DNA of 64,000 nucleotides. Origin: Streptomyces sp. A1277 (lineage in GTDB: Bacteria; Actinomycetota; Actinomycetes; Streptomycetales; Streptomycetaceae). The stretch spans positions 1-64,000 of the forward strand of contig NZ_SSBI01000047.1 of assembly GCF_004795015.1 (NCBI RefSeq), written 5' to 3'. The notes beneath the pieces were generated by a model. The model searched no databases, was not told the DNA's origin, and was given only the letters and a program-made list of their open reading frames with translations. Below, in pieces: positions 8,235 through 17,499 of this stretch. A program made the translations under genes and the position numbers. Numbering within the stretch: position 1 is the first letter of the stretch; the number at the start of each line of letters is the position of its first letter.

Positions 8235-8951
8235 TCAGCCGGTGCGGCGCAGCGCCTCGCTCAGCCGTGCGGCCGAGTCGATGACGGCCTGGGCGTGCAT
8301 CCGGCCCGGGTGCCGGGTCAGGCGCTCGATCGGTCCGGAGACCGAGACGGCGGCGACCACCCGGTTCGACGGGCCGCGCACGGGGGCCGAGACCGAGGCC
8401 ACGCCCGGCTCGCGCTCGCCGATCGACTGGGCCCAGCCGCGCCGCCGCACGCCGGAGAGCGCCGTCGCCGTGAAGCGGGCGCCCTGGAGGCCGCGGTGCA
8501 GGCGCTCCGGCTCCTCCCAGGCCATCAGGATCTGCGCGGACGAGCCCGCCTTCATGGTGAGCGTGGAGCCGACCGGCACGGTGTCCCGCAGACCGGACAG
8601 CCGCTCCGCCGCCGCCACGCAGATGCGCATGTCGCCCTGCCGGCGGTAGAGCTGGGCGCTCTCGCCGGTGATGTCCCGCAGATGCGTGAGCACCGGTCCG
8701 GCCGTCGCCAGCAGGCGGTCCTCGCCCGCCGCCGCCGCCAGCTCGGAGAGCCGGGGGCCGAGAATGAACCGGCCCTGCATGTCCCTCGCCACCATCCGGT
8801 GGTGTTCCAGTGCCACGGCCAGCCGGTGAGCCGTAGGTCGTGCGAGCCCGGTCGCCGCGACCAGCCCGGCGAGGGTGGCCGGCCCGGACTCCAGGGCGCT
8901 CAATACCAGAGCTGCCTTGTCGAGAACGCCGACGCCGCTAGAGTTGTCCAT
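8235..8951 (-). CDS. ndgR: IclR-family regulator NdgR (AreB-like)
   Basis: The 238-aa product has an N-terminal winged helix (ALESGPATLAGLVAATGLARPTAHRL, residues about 18-43) and an IclR ligand-binding domain ending in ERLTRHPGRMHAQAVIDSAARLSEAL. It is divergent from leuCD, exactly as NdgR of S. coelicolor and AreB of S. clavuligerus. Those regulators control leucine biosynthesis and affect amino-acid-dependent growth and antibiotic production. The ATG at 8951 gives the family length. The symbol rests on position, length and domain order. Confidence 0.92.
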   Translation of the reverse strand: MDNSSGVGVLDKAALVLSALESGPATLAGLVAATGLARPTAHRLAVALEHHRMVARDMQGRFILGPRLSELAAAAGEDRLLATAGPVLTHLRDITGESAQLYRRQGDMRICVAAAERLSGLRDTVPVGSTLTMKAGSSAQILMAWEEPERLHRGLQGARFTATALSGVRRRGWAQSIGEREPGVASVSAPVRGPSNRVVAAVSVSGPIERLTRHPGRMHAQAVIDSAARLSEALRRTG

Positions 8952-8976
8952 ACGACGATACTCGCGTCTCACTCTG

Positions 8977-8991
8977 TGAAACGCAAGTTCA
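8977..8991. promoter_or_regulatory. Putative NdgR operator in the ndgR-leuC spacer
   Basis: TGAAACGCAAGTTCA is an imperfect palindrome (TGAAaC facing GTTCA) 26 bp upstream of the ndgR start, in the only AT-rich stretch of the 173-bp divergent spacer. IclR proteins of this group are known to bind between areB/ndgR and leuC; the exact site here is inferred. Confidence 0.45.
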
Positions 8992-9124
8992 ATTTTCCGG
9001 GGAAGTTGCGAACCTGTACCAGCGGCCCCACAACGGCCCGTAGCCACCGCCCCGCTCGGGGGACGGACGGGGGCGCACCGAATCTCTAGTTGGGCCGGCG
9101 ATGACGCCGGCCGGAGGGAAAGCG

Positions 9125-10591
9125 ATGGGTAGGACACTCGCGGAGAAGGTTTGGGACGACCACGTCATCCCCAAGGTCTCGACTTCGCTCGACCAGGGGA
9201 GCCCCCACTGGCGCGCCGAGGGCGAGCCCGACCTCCTCTTCATCGATCTGCACCTGCTGCACGAGGTGACCAGCCCGCAGGCGTTCGACGGTCTGCGGCA
9301 GGCCGGACGCCCGGTGCGGCGCCTCGACCTCACCATCGCCACCGAGGACCACAACACCCCGACCCTCGACATCGACAAGCCGATCGCCGACCCGGTCTCC
9401 CGGGCCCAGCTGGAGACGCTGCGCAAGAACTGCGCGGAGTTCGGCGTCCGGCTGCACCCGCTGGGCGACGTCGAGCAGGGCGTCGTGCACGTGGTCGGCC
9501 CGCAGCTGGGACTGACCCAGCCCGGCACCACCGTCGTCTGCGGTGACTCCCACACCTCCACGCACGGCGCGTTCGGCGCCCTCGCGTTCGGCATCGGCAC
9601 CAGCCAGGTCGAGCACGTGCTCGCCACCCAGACGCTGCCGATGGCGCGCCCGAAGACGATGGCGATCACCGTCGACGGCGAACTGCCCGACGACGTCACC
9701 GCCAAGGACCTGATCCTCGCGATCATCGCCCGGATCGGCACCGGCGGCGGCCAGGGCTACATCCTCGAATACCGCGGCTCCGCCATCGAGAAGCTCTCGA
9801 TGGAGGCCCGGATGACCATCTGCAACATGTCGATCGAGGCCGGTGCGCGGGCGGGCATGATCGCCCCCGACGAGACCACCTTCGACTACCTCCGGGGCCG
9901 CGACCACGCCCCGCAGGGCGAGGACTGGGACGCGGCCGTCGCGTACTGGAAGACGCTGCGCACCGACGACGACGCGGTCTTCGACGCCGAGGTGGTCATC
10001 GAGGCCGCCGAACTGGCGCCGTTCGTCACCTGGGGCACCAACCCCGGCCAGGGCGCGCCCCTGTCGGCCAGCGTCCCCGACCCCGCTTCGTACGAGGACG
10101 CCTCGGAGCGCAACGCCGCCGAAAAGGCCCTGGAGTACATGGGGTTGACCGCCGGCCAGCCGCTGCGCGACATCAGCGTGGACACCGTCTTCGTAGGCTC
10201 CTGCACCAACGGCCGCATCGAGGACCTGCGCAACGCCGCCGCGATCCTGGACGGCCGCAAAGTCGCCGACGGCGTACGGATGCTGGTCGTCCCGGGCTCC
10301 GTCCGGGTCGCCCTCCAGGCCGTCGACGAGGGCCTGGACAAGGTCTTCACCGCCGCCGGCGCCGAATGGCGGCACGCGGGTTGCTCGATGTGCCTCGGCA
10401 TGAACCCCGACCAGCTGGCCCCCGGTGAGCGCTCCGCCTCCACCTCGAACCGCAACTTCGAGGGCCGGCAGGGCAAGGGCGGACGTACGCACCTGGTCTC
10501 CCCGCAGGTCGCCGCCGCCACCGCCGTGCTGGGCCACCTGGCCTCGCCCGCCGACCTGTCCGAAGCCCGTACGCCTGCCGGAGTCCGATAA
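9125..10591 (+). CDS. leuC: 3-isopropylmalate dehydratase large subunit
   Basis: The 488-aa aconitase-family subunit isomerises 2-isopropylmalate to 3-isopropylmalate with LeuD in leucine synthesis. The [4Fe-4S] cysteines are visible in GSCTNGR (about residue 359) and in [10 protein letters not shown] near residue 420. [12 protein letters not shown] is the conserved aconitase signature. I choose ATG 9125 because GGAGGG precedes it by 7 nt and the product then begins [13 protein letters not shown]; an in-frame ATG 24 bp upstream lacks a ribosome-binding site. leuD follows 2 bp after the stop. Confidence 0.97.
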   Translation: MGRTLAEKVWDDHVIPKVSTSLDQGSPHWRAEGEPDLLFIDLHLLHEVTSPQAFDGLRQAGRPVRRLDLTIATEDHNTPTLDIDKPIADPVSRAQLETLRKNCAEFGVRLHPLGDVEQGVVHVVGPQLGLTQPGTTVVCGDSHTSTHGAFGALAFGIGTSQVEHVLATQTLPMARPKTMAITVDGELPDDVTAKDLILAIIARIGTGGGQGYILEYRGSAIEKLSMEARMTICNMSIEAGARAGMIAPDETTFDYLRGRDHAPQGEDWDAAVAYWKTLRTDDDAVFDAEVVIEAAELAPFVTWGTNPGQGAPLSASVPDPASYEDASERNAAEKALEYMGLTAGQPLRDISVDTVFVGSCTNGRIEDLRNAAAILDGRKVADGVRMLVVPGSVRVALQAVDEGLDKVFTAAGAEWRHAGCSMCLGMNPDQLAPGERSASTSNRNFEGRQGKGGRTHLVSPQVAAATAVLGHLASPADLSEARTPAGVR

Positions 10592-10593
10592 CC

Positions 10594-11187
10594 ATGGAAG
10601 CTTTCACCACGCACACCGGCCGGGCCGTCCCGCTGCGCCGCAGCAACGTCGACACCGACCAGATCATCCCCGCCCACTGGCTGAAGAAGGTCACCCGGGA
10701 CGGCTTCGAGGACGGGCTCTTCGAGGCATGGCGCAAGGACGAGGACTTCGTCCTCAACCGCCCGGAGCGCAAGGGCGCGTCGGTCCTGGTGGCCGGCCCC
10801 GACTTCGGCACCGGCTCCTCCCGCGAGCACGCCGTCTGGGCCCTGCAGAACTACGGCTTCAAGGCCGTCGTCTCCTCCCGGTTCGCCGACATCTTCCGCG
10901 GCAACTCGCTGAAGAACGGTCTGCTGACCGTGGTTCTGGACCAGAAGGTGGTCGACGCGCTCTGGGAGCTGACGGAGGCCGACCCGACCGCCGAGGTGGC
11001 GGTCGACCTGGAGACGCGCCAAGTCCGCGCCGAGGGCATCACCGCCGACTTCGAGCTGGACGAGAACGCCCGCTGGCGCCTGCTCAACGGGCTGGACGAC
11101 ATCAGCCTCACCCTGCAGAACGAAGCCGACATCGCGGCGTACGAGACGGCCAGGCCGGCCTACAAGCCCCGTACGATTCAGGTCTGA
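10594..11187 (+). CDS. leuD: 3-isopropylmalate dehydratase small subunit
   Basis: The 197-aa swivel-domain subunit is the partner of LeuC. It shows [14 protein letters not shown] near the N-terminus and [14 protein letters not shown], the small-subunit signature, near residue 70. It is co-transcribed with leuC (2-bp gap) and followed 15 bp later by a strong hairpin. Confidence 0.97.
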   Translation: MEAFTTHTGRAVPLRRSNVDTDQIIPAHWLKKVTRDGFEDGLFEAWRKDEDFVLNRPERKGASVLVAGPDFGTGSSREHAVWALQNYGFKAVVSSRFADIFRGNSLKNGLLTVVLDQKVVDALWELTEADPTAEVAVDLETRQVRAEGITADFELDENARWRLLNGLDDISLTLQNEADIAAYETARPAYKPRTIQV

Positions 11188-11202
11188 TCAGCGCGTTTCC
11201 AA

Positions 11203-11243
11203 GACTGCGCCCCCTGCCTTCTGGTAGGGGGCGCAGTCGTTTG
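11203..11243 (+). terminator. Terminator of leuCD
   Basis: GACTGCGCCCCCT (11203-11215) pairs with AGGGGGCGCAGTC (11226-11238), with a partly paired loop, followed by GTTTGTT. Position and U-rich tail support rho-independent termination. Confidence 0.85.
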
Positions 11244-11291
11244 TTGGGACCCCGTCGGGCGACAACTCGCCCCAGATGGCACAATCGGTGC

Positions 11292-11519
11292 ATGGAACGC
11301 GACAGCCAACTCAAGCTTTACGGCCAAGTCGCCGACCAATTGAAGGAAGCGCACTCACGGGTGCGCTCACTGCAAGTCCCGGACGGCGTAAGGATGGCGC
11401 TGAACCGGAAGCTGTTGGTCGTCACGGCCACGGCGAAGCACGATCTCCCGGGCGCGGCAAGGCGTCTGGACCGGTTGATGAAGGACCTCGACGAGGGCCG
11501 ATTCCCCGAAGGTGACTGA
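11292..11519 (+). CDS. Conserved small hypothetical protein (75 aa)
   Basis: The product is predicted wholly alpha-helical and basic, with no signal peptide or membrane segment: it starts MERDSQLKLYGQVADQLKEAH and ends in a helix LDRLMKDLDEGRFPEGD. GC3 bias is high. A small gene at this place, between leuD and the HU gene, is usual in Streptomyces. The ATG has no clear Shine-Dalgarno, and CACAAT lies 8 nt upstream like a -10 box, so a leaderless mRNA is possible. Function unknown. Confidence 0.75.
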   Translation: MERDSQLKLYGQVADQLKEAHSRVRSLQVPDGVRMALNRKLLVVTATAKHDLPGAARRLDRLMKDLDEGRFPEGD

Positions 11520-11662
11520 CTCCGCAGAACTGCGCAGCGGTCGACTTCGTTGCGGCACTAGGGTGATTAGCCCGTTTCGTGTTTGATTTGCGGTATATAT
11601 CTGCCTAACGTGCGAAAAAGCCTGAACACATTCGTTCCGGCAATGTCTCCGAAGGGGAAGAC

Positions 11663-12331
11663 GTGAACAAGGCGCAGCTCGTAGAAGCGATTGCCGACAA
11701 GGTCGGCGGCCGTCAGCAGGCCGCGGACGCCGTCGACGTGGTGCTCGACGCGATCGTCCGTGCGGTTGTCGCGGGGGACCGGGTCTCGGTCACCGGCTTC
11801 GGCTCGTTCGAGAAGGTCGACCGCCCCGCCCGCTACGCCCGCAACCCGCAGACGGGTGAGCGCGTGCGGGTCAAGAAGACCTCGGTGCCCCGCTTCCGCG
11901 CGGGCCAGGGCTTCAAGGACCTGGTGAGCGGCTCCAAGAAGCTCCCCAAGAACGACGTGGCCGTGAAGAAGGCCCCCAAGGGCAGCCTCTCGGGCGGTTC
12001 TTCCACCCGTACGACGGCCAAGGCCGCCGCCAAGAAGGCCACCGCGAAGAAGGCCGTGGCGAAGAAGGCCACCGCCAAGACGGCGACCCCGGCGAAGAAG
12101 ACCACCACCGCCGCCAAGAAGACCACCGCGACGAAGACCTCGCCGGCGAAGAAGACGACGACGGCGGCCGCGAAGAAGGCGACCCCCGCGGCGGCGAAGT
12201 CGACGGCGGCCAAGAAGACCACCGCCGCCAAGACCGCGCCCGCCAAGAAGACCACGGCGAAGAAGGCGCCCGCGAAGAAGACCACCGCGCGCAAGACCAC
12301 GGCCAAGAAGGCCACCGCACGCAAGAAGTGA
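11663..12331 (+). CDS. hupS: HU-family nucleoid protein with lysine-rich tail (HupS type)
   Basis: The 222-aa product is a fusion of a normal HU domain (residues 1 to about 93; MNKAQLVEAIADKVGG, GFGSFEKVDRPARYARNPQTGE, VPRFRAGQGFKDLV) and a long C-terminal tail of repeated Lys/Ala/Thr units resembling eukaryotic H1. HupS of S. coelicolor is sporulation-linked and compacts spore DNA; HupA lacks the tail. The GTG start follows GAAGGGGAAGAC. The 143-bp upstream region contains the AT-rich GGTATATATCTG (about 11590), a likely promoter core. Confidence 0.93.
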   Translation: MNKAQLVEAIADKVGGRQQAADAVDVVLDAIVRAVVAGDRVSVTGFGSFEKVDRPARYARNPQTGERVRVKKTSVPRFRAGQGFKDLVSGSKKLPKNDVAVKKAPKGSLSGGSSTRTTAKAAAKKATAKKAVAKKATAKTATPAKKTTTAAKKTTATKTSPAKKTTTAAAKKATPAAAKSTAAKKTTAAKTAPAKKTTAKKAPAKKTTARKTTAKKATARKK

Positions 12332-12360
12332 GACCGGGCCGCACAGGGCTCCTCACACGC

Positions 12361-12400
12361 GCCGGGCCGGGCTCCCCTCGGGGAGCCCGGCCCGCGGGCT
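12361..12400 (+). terminator. Terminator after hupS
   Basis: GGGCCGGGCTCCCC (12364-12377) pairs perfectly with GGGGAGCCCGGCCC (12380-12393) around a very short loop. It lies between the convergent hupS and the 67-aa minus-strand gene and can act in both directions. Confidence 0.8.
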
Positions 12401-12429
12401 GTCCGGGGGAGCATCCCCCGGCAAGGCCC

Positions 12430-12633
12430 TCAGAACGTCTGCAGCGTCACCAGGGTGATCCGCAGCCCGGCCCCCTCGCCCTCGCCCTCGATCCGCACCC
12501 GCTGACCCGGACGCAGCAGCCGCAGACCGCCGGCGTCGAACGCCGGCGCGTCGAAGTCCACCGGGGTGCCGTCGTCGAGCAGCACACTGCCGGTGCGGGT
12601 CACGGGGTCGTACGTGTACGAGGTCGCCTGCAT
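12430..12633 (-). CDS. Small OB-fold/cold-shock-like hypothetical protein
   Basis: The 67-aa product has the layout of a cold-shock-type beta-barrel: DPVTRTGSVLLDDGTPVDFDAPAFD, then LRPGQRVRIEGEGEGAGLRITLVTLQTF. The RNA-binding aromatic motifs of true CspA proteins are missing, so nucleic acid binding is uncertain. It starts 9 bp after the stop of cofC on the same strand, so the two are probably one transcript. No obvious ribosome-binding site; translational coupling is plausible. Confidence 0.75.
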   Translation of the reverse strand: MQATSYTYDPVTRTGSVLLDDGTPVDFDAPAFDAGGLRLLRPGQRVRIEGEGEGAGLRITLVTLQTF

Positions 12634-12642
12634 GGGTGCAGA

Positions 12643-13326
12643 CTATCGGTCCGGCGCGAAGGCCCCGGCGGCCCAGCGCCCCGCCGTGAACGGGCCGACG
12701 CCCAGTGCCAGCGCCACCCGCAGATCGTCGCCGGTGTCCACGTCCCGGCGCACCGAATCGATGCCCGTCAGCGTGATTTCCACCGCGCCCGACGCCAGGT
12801 GGCGCGACCGCGAACGCCCGCCGAAAGCGGGCCGCAATTCCACTCCCGGACCGGCCGACAGAAATGTTGTTCCGATTCCCGCCGCATCGGGAACAAAAGC
12901 ACGGGGAAAAGCGGCGGAGAATTCGAGGACCCGGGACAATTCCGCCGCACGCAGTGCGGGCAGATCCGCGTTGAGCGCGGCGAGCGCCGCGCCGGGCCTG
13001 GCCGCCCGGACCACGCGCTCACCGTGCGCCAGGGCCGCGTTGAGCCCCGCGGCCGGGGTGTCGGGCACGATCCGGGCGCCGAGCGCCGCCAGCGCGGCCC
13101 CCGCCGCCGCGTCGTCCGTGACGACCACCACATCGGCCACGGCCGGACAGGAGAGCGCGGCGGCCACCGTGTCCCGGGCGAAGGCGAGGGCCAGACGGGG
13201 TCGCAGCAGGGCGCCCGACGCGGGCACCAGCCTGCTCTTGGCCCGTGCCAGGGGTTTCAACGGGACGACCAGGGACCAGTGGCCGGTCGGGTCGGTGTTC
13301 GTGGCGGTCTCTCCCTCGGTGCGCAT
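12643..13326 (-). CDS. cofC: 2-phospho-L-lactate / phosphoenolpyruvate guanylyltransferase
   Basis: The 227-aa product has the CofC/FbiD nucleotidyltransferase layout: SLVVPLKPLARAKSRL at residues about 18-33, DVVVVTDDAAAG, GLNAALAHGE and ALNADLPALRAAEL. It guanylates 2-phospholactate or PEP to make the activated side-chain precursor of coenzyme F420, a deazaflavin cofactor abundant in actinomycetes. The DxD-like pair is in LNADLP. The other F420 genes are not in this window; an LLM-class flavin/F420-type enzyme lies about 30 kb away. Confidence 0.9.
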   Translation of the reverse strand: MRTEGETATNTDPTGHWSLVVPLKPLARAKSRLVPASGALLRPRLALAFARDTVAAALSCPAVADVVVVTDDAAAGAALAALGARIVPDTPAAGLNAALAHGERVVRAARPGAALAALNADLPALRAAELSRVLEFSAAFPRAFVPDAAGIGTTFLSAGPGVELRPAFGGRSRSRHLASGAVEITLTGIDSVRRDVDTGDDLRVALALGVGPFTAGRWAAGAFAPDR

Positions 13327-13487
13327 GGCCGCCTATTCTCGCCTGCCGGTGCGCCGACCCGGAGGGGCACTCCAGGAGGCGGGGCGTACGGTGTTCTCGA
13401 CAGAGCAGGGGCCTGGGGCGAGACTTGACCGTCGGTAGGCAGGCAGCAATCAGCTCCACAGTCAGGTCCATAGAGGAAGGTGTCCGA

Positions 13488-14240
13488 GTGTCCCGCCGCA
13501 GAATCGGCTTCTGGTACCGCCTGGCGGCGGTCATCGCAAAACCGCCGCTGGTGGTTCTGTTCAAGCGCGACTGGCGGGGAATGGAGCACATTCCGGCCGT
13601 TGGCGGATTCATCACCGCGGTCAACCACAACTCGTACCTGGACCCGCTTTCGTACGGGCACTTCCAGTACAACACCGGCCGGGTACCCCGGTTCCTGGCC
13701 AAGGCCGGTCTGTTCAAGGCCCCCTTCGTCGGCATGATGCTGCGCGGCACCGGCCAGATCCCCGTGTACCGCGAGACGACCAACGCCCTGGACGCCTTCC
13801 GGGCCGCCGTCGGCGCCATCGAGCGCGGCGAGTGCGTCTGCTTCTACCCCGAGGGCACCCTCACCCGCGACCCCGCGATGTGGCCGATGGCCGGCAAGAC
13901 CGGCGCCGCCCGCGTCGCGTTGATGACCCGGGCCCCCGTCATCCCGGTCGCGCAGTGGGGCGCCAACGAGGTCATGCCGCCCTACGCCACGGAGAACAAG
14001 GTCCGCCTCCTGCCCCGCAAGACCCTCAAGGTCCAGGCCGGCCCGCCCGTCGACCTCTCCCGGTTCTACGACAAGGAGCCGACGCCCGAGGTGCTGCGCG
14101 AGGCCACCGAGGCCATCATGCACGCGGTCACCGCCCAGCTGGAGGAGATCCGCGGGCAGCAGGCCCCCGCCGAGCCCTACGATCACCGCAAGGCCCGTGC
14201 CGAACAGCGGCGCAAGGCCCAAGGAGAGGGACTCACGTGA
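13488..14240 (+). CDS. 1-acyl-sn-glycerol-3-phosphate acyltransferase (PlsC family)
   Basis: The 250-aa product carries the acyltransferase motif NHNSYLD (the HX4D catalytic pair, residues about 44-50) and FYPEGT for glycerophosphate binding. The N-terminus RRIGFWYRLAAVIAKPPLVVLF is a hydrophobic membrane-association segment. It acylates lysophosphatidic acid in phospholipid synthesis. The start is GTG 13488, with AGGAAGG 7 nt before; the frame is open further upstream without homology. The stop overlaps the gpsA start in GTGA. Confidence 0.9.
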   Translation: MSRRRIGFWYRLAAVIAKPPLVVLFKRDWRGMEHIPAVGGFITAVNHNSYLDPLSYGHFQYNTGRVPRFLAKAGLFKAPFVGMMLRGTGQIPVYRETTNALDAFRAAVGAIERGECVCFYPEGTLTRDPAMWPMAGKTGAARVALMTRAPVIPVAQWGANEVMPPYATENKVRLLPRKTLKVQAGPPVDLSRFYDKEPTPEVLREATEAIMHAVTAQLEEIRGQQAPAEPYDHRKARAEQRRKAQGEGLT

Positions 14241-15247
14241 CACACCCCGCGAAGGCCGCCGTCTTCGGAACCGGCTCATGGGGCACGGCCTTCGCCATCG
14301 TCCTCGCCGACGCCGGCTGCGACGTCACCCTCTGGGGCCGCCGGGCCGAGGTCGCCGAGACGGTCAACGCGACCCGTACCAACCCCGGCTACCTGCCGGG
14401 CATCGAACTGCCCGCCTCCGTCCGGGCCACCACCGACGCGGCCGAGGCGCTGCGCGGCGCCGACTACGCCGTCCTCGTCGTGCCCTCCCAGACGCTGCGC
14501 GCCAACCTCGCCGACTGGGCCCCGCACCTGGAGCCGCAGACGGTCCTGGTCTCCCTGATGAAGGGCGTCGAACTCGGCACCGCCAAGCGGATGAGCGAGG
14601 TCATCGAGGACGTCACCGAGGTCTCCGCCGACCGCGTCGCCGTCATCAGCGGCCCCAACCTCGCCAAGGAGATCGCCGAACGCCGCCCCGCCGCGGCCGT
14701 CGTCGCCTGCCGGGACGAGTCCGTCGCCCGCCGCCTCCAGGCCGCCTGCCACACTCCGTACTTCCGCCCGTACACCAGCACCGACGTGGTCGGCTGCGAA
14801 CTCGGCGGGGCCGTCAAGAACGTCATCGGTCTCGCCGTCGGCATCGCCGACGGCATGGGGCTCGGCGACAACGCCAAGGGCTCCCTCATCACCCGCGGCC
14901 TCGCCGAGACGATGCGGCTCGGGGCGGCCATGGGCGCCGACCCGCTGACCTTCTCCGGACTCGCCGGTCTCGGCGACCTGGTGGCCACCTGCTCCTCGCC
15001 GCTCTCGCGCAACCACACCTTCGGCACCAACCTCGGCCGCGGCATGACGCTCCAGGAGACGATCGCCGTCACCAAGCAGACCGCCGAGGGCGTCAAGTCC
15101 TGTGAATCGGTACTGGACCTGGCCCGCAGGCACGGCGTCGACATGCCGCTGACCGAGACGGTCGTCAGCATCGTCCACGAGGGCAAGCCGCCGTTGGTCG
15201 CCCTCAAGGAGCTCATGTCGCGCAGCGCCAAGGCCGAGCGGCACTGA
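14237..15247 (+). CDS. gpsA: NAD(P)H-dependent glycerol-3-phosphate dehydrogenase
   Basis: The 336-aa product starts with the Rossmann motif AVFGTGSWGTAFA and shows VSLMKGVE, SGPNLAKEIAE, and the catalytic lysine in GGAVKNVIGLAVG. It makes sn-glycerol-3-phosphate from dihydroxyacetone phosphate, supplying the substrate used by the acyltransferase pathway encoded just upstream; the genes overlap by 4 bp. Length is standard. Confidence 0.97.
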   Translation: MTHPAKAAVFGTGSWGTAFAIVLADAGCDVTLWGRRAEVAETVNATRTNPGYLPGIELPASVRATTDAAEALRGADYAVLVVPSQTLRANLADWAPHLEPQTVLVSLMKGVELGTAKRMSEVIEDVTEVSADRVAVISGPNLAKEIAERRPAAAVVACRDESVARRLQAACHTPYFRPYTSTDVVGCELGGAVKNVIGLAVGIADGMGLGDNAKGSLITRGLAETMRLGAAMGADPLTFSGLAGLGDLVATCSSPLSRNHTFGTNLGRGMTLQETIAVTKQTAEGVKSCESVLDLARRHGVDMPLTETVVSIVHEGKPPLVALKELMSRSAKAERH

Positions 15248-15307
15248 CCCCCGGGCGGCCCGTGCCGCGCTGACGCGACCGGTACCAGCAGGTACGCTCA
15301 TCGCGAT

Positions 15308-16465
15308 ATGAGCAGCGAGAACCTCCCCCAGAGCACGGAGCAGCAGCTCCGCAAGCCGCGCGTGGCCGTCGTGTTCGGCGGCCGCAGCTCCGAACACGGC
15401 ATTTCGGTGGTCACGGCCGGTGCCGTCCTGAACGCCATCGACCGGACCAAGTACGACGTCCTGCCGATCGGCATCACGACGGACGGCCGCTGGGCGCTCA
15501 CCGCCGACGAGCCCGAACGCATGGCGATCGCGGACCGGAAGATGCCGGACGTGGCCCAGCTGGCCGAGTCCGACGAGGGCGGCGTCGTGCTCTCCGTGGA
15601 CCCGGGCAGCCGCGAAGTGGTCTACAGCGAGCCCGGCTCGGTCCCCAAGGCGCTCGGCGAGGTCGACGTCGTCTTCCCCGTCCTGCACGGCCCCTACGGC
15701 GAGGACGGCACCCTCCAGGGCCTCCTGGAGCTGTCCGGCGTGCCGTACGTGGGCGCCGGCGTCCTCGCCTCGGCCGTCGGCCAGGACAAGGAGTACATGA
15801 AGCGCGTCTTCACCTCCTTCGGCCTGCCCGTCGGCCCGTACGTGGTGGTCCGCCCCCGCGAGTGGGACAACGACCGGGCCGCCGCCCGCGCACGCATCAC
15901 GGACTTCGCCGCCGAGCACGGCTGGCCGCTCTTCATCAAGCCCGCCCGGGCCGGCTCCTCCATCGGCATCACCAAGGTCGAGGACGCCTCCGGACTGGAC
16001 GAGGCGATCGAGGAGGCCCGCCGCCACGACCCCAAGTTCCTGGTGGAGTCGCTGCTGCGGGGCCGTGAGATCGAGTGCGGCGTCCTGGAGTTCGAGGACG
16101 GGCCGCGCGCCAGCGTGCCGGCCGAGATCCCGCCCGTCACCGCGCACGACTTCTACGACTTCGAGGCCAAGTACATCGACGCGGCCTCCGGGATCGTGCC
16201 CGCGCCGCTCACCGACGAGCAGACCGCCGAGGTCCAGCGGCTCGCGGTCGAGGCATTCGAGGCCGCGTCCTGCGAGGGCCTGGTGCGCGCCGACTTCTTC
16301 CTCACCGAGGACGGCGGCTTCGTCATCAACGAGATCAACACCCTGCCGGGCTTCACCCCGATCTCCATGTACCCGCGCATGTGGCAGGAGAGCGGCGTCA
16401 GCTACCAGCAGCTGGTGGACCGGCTCATCCAGGCGGCGCTCGACCGGCCGACCGGGCTGCGCTGA
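15308..16465 (+). CDS. ddl: D-alanine--D-alanine ligase
   Basis: The 385-aa ATP-grasp enzyme joins two D-alanines for peptidoglycan. Motifs: VVFGGRSSEHGIS at the N-terminus, HGPYGEDGTLQG, the ATP-grasp loop GSSIGITKVE, and NEINTLPGFTPISMYP at the active site. The Ser-Met-Tyr-Pro end is typical of D-Ala ligases rather than vancomycin-resistance D-Lac ligases. It lies 60 bp after gpsA in the same direction and is closed by a hairpin at 16481. Confidence 0.97.
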   Translation: MSSENLPQSTEQQLRKPRVAVVFGGRSSEHGISVVTAGAVLNAIDRTKYDVLPIGITTDGRWALTADEPERMAIADRKMPDVAQLAESDEGGVVLSVDPGSREVVYSEPGSVPKALGEVDVVFPVLHGPYGEDGTLQGLLELSGVPYVGAGVLASAVGQDKEYMKRVFTSFGLPVGPYVVVRPREWDNDRAAARARITDFAAEHGWPLFIKPARAGSSIGITKVEDASGLDEAIEEARRHDPKFLVESLLRGREIECGVLEFEDGPRASVPAEIPPVTAHDFYDFEAKYIDAASGIVPAPLTDEQTAEVQRLAVEAFEAASCEGLVRADFFLTEDGGFVINEINTLPGFTPISMYPRMWQESGVSYQQLVDRLIQAALDRPTGLR

Positions 16466-16480
16466 CACCCGGCGCGGCGA

Positions 16481-16516
16481 AGGGCGTGCGCTCCCGAAGC
16501 GGTGAGCGCACGCCCT
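16481..16516. terminator. Bidirectional terminator between ddl and the DUF3515 gene
   Basis: AGGGCGTGCGCTC (16481-16493) pairs with GAGCGCACGCCCT (16504-16516). It begins 15 bp after the ddl stop, and its right arm overlaps the stop of the convergent gene. Confidence 0.8.
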
Positions 16517-17003
16517 ACAGCCGGCTCGGGACCGTCTTCTTCACCGCCGGGGCGAGAGCCGCGAGCGGGGTCGTGTCATGCGCGTACGCCTTCGAGAACG
16601 TCACCTCGACGTACGCCTTGCGCAGGGTGGTCGTCAGCCGGGGGCCGTCGTCCTCCCGCTGCTCCAGCATCCAGTTGACGCCGTCCGCGGTGATGCCCTT
16701 CGACTGGTCGTCGTCCATCTCGGCGGGGCGCGGCACTCCGCAGCGCAGTACGATCGCCCCGTCCCCCCACCCGGCGGTCAGCTCCGAACCGGGACCGGGG
16801 TCCTTGCGCTCCAGACCGGCGACGGTATCCGGCAGTTCCTTGTCCAGCGCACGGCAGTAGGCTGCGGCTTCCGGCGACGGGCTGGGCACCGCGACCGACG
16901 CCGTCGCGTCGCCCGGGGAGCAGCCCGCCGCGGCCATCAACAGCAGGGCGGCGGACGGACCGAGGAGCACGGGGTGTGGGAGCCGGCGGCGGGAGGACGT
17001 CAC
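16515..17003 (-). CDS. DUF3515 domain lipoprotein
   Basis: The 162-aa product starts with basic residues, a hydrophobic stretch and a lipobox MAAAGC (Cys near residue 28), so it is probably lipid-anchored outside the membrane. The mature part has AYCRALDKELPDTV, LRCGVPRP and VNWMLEQ, which match DUF3515. Its role is unknown. It sits 20 bp downstream of the small AsnC-type gene on the same strand, so the two may be co-transcribed. Confidence 0.88.
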   Translation of the reverse strand: MTSSRRRLPHPVLLGPSAALLLMAAAGCSPGDATASVAVPSPSPEAAAYCRALDKELPDTVAGLERKDPGPGSELTAGWGDGAIVLRCGVPRPAEMDDDQSKGITADGVNWMLEQREDDGPRLTTTLRKAYVEVTFSKAYAHDTTPLAALAPAVKKTVPSRL

Positions 17004-17023
17004 CGGCCCAGCGTAGACGGGGG

Positions 17024-17257
17024 CTACAGGTGAACGACCGGGCAGGTCAGGGTTCTGGTGATGCCGTCCACCTGCTGGACCCGCGCCACCACCATGCGTC
17101 CGAGTTCGTCGACCGTGTCGGCCTGGGCGCGCACGATCACGTCGTAGGGGCCGGTGACGTCTTCTGCCTTGGTCACTCCCGGGATCTCGGAGATGGTCTC
17201 GGCGACGGTCGACGCCTTGCCCACCTCGGTCTGAATGAGGATGTACGCCTGTACCAC
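17024..17257 (-). CDS. Stand-alone Lrp/AsnC ligand-binding (RAM) domain protein
   Basis: The 77-aa product, VVQAYILIQTEVGKASTVA onward with GVTKAEDVTGPYDVIVRAQA, is the complete RAM beta-alpha-beta domain without the helix-turn-helix. Such proteins bind amino acids and may modulate full-length Lrp/AsnC regulators or act as sensors. The GTG start at 17257 follows CTGGAGGTTCC; the longer open frame upstream shows no homology. It is divergent from thiL. Confidence 0.9.
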   Translation of the reverse strand: MVQAYILIQTEVGKASTVAETISEIPGVTKAEDVTGPYDVIVRAQADTVDELGRMVVARVQQVDGITRTLTCPVVHL

Positions 17258-17499
17258 GGAACCTCCAGGGCGGCCACGAGGATCATGTGGGGGAAAGGGA
17301 CGCCACGTTATCGCGTCGTCGTGGGCCGCGGGGAGACCTGCGGGCCGGATGACGCCCCAGCGTGGCGTACAGAACGCACAAGTTGACGTATCTCTTGACA
17401 GTACCGACAGCAGTGACGGCACGCGACCGCGACTGGGGCGGCGCGCACGGGGGACAGGCCGGGCGACCGCCCGGTCCGACAGATGAGAGGTGAGACTCG

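Noticed and set aside
14276-16468. 730-codon frame antisense to gpsA and ddl
   Set aside because: Shadow of two well-defined enzymes; no motif and no ribosome-binding site.
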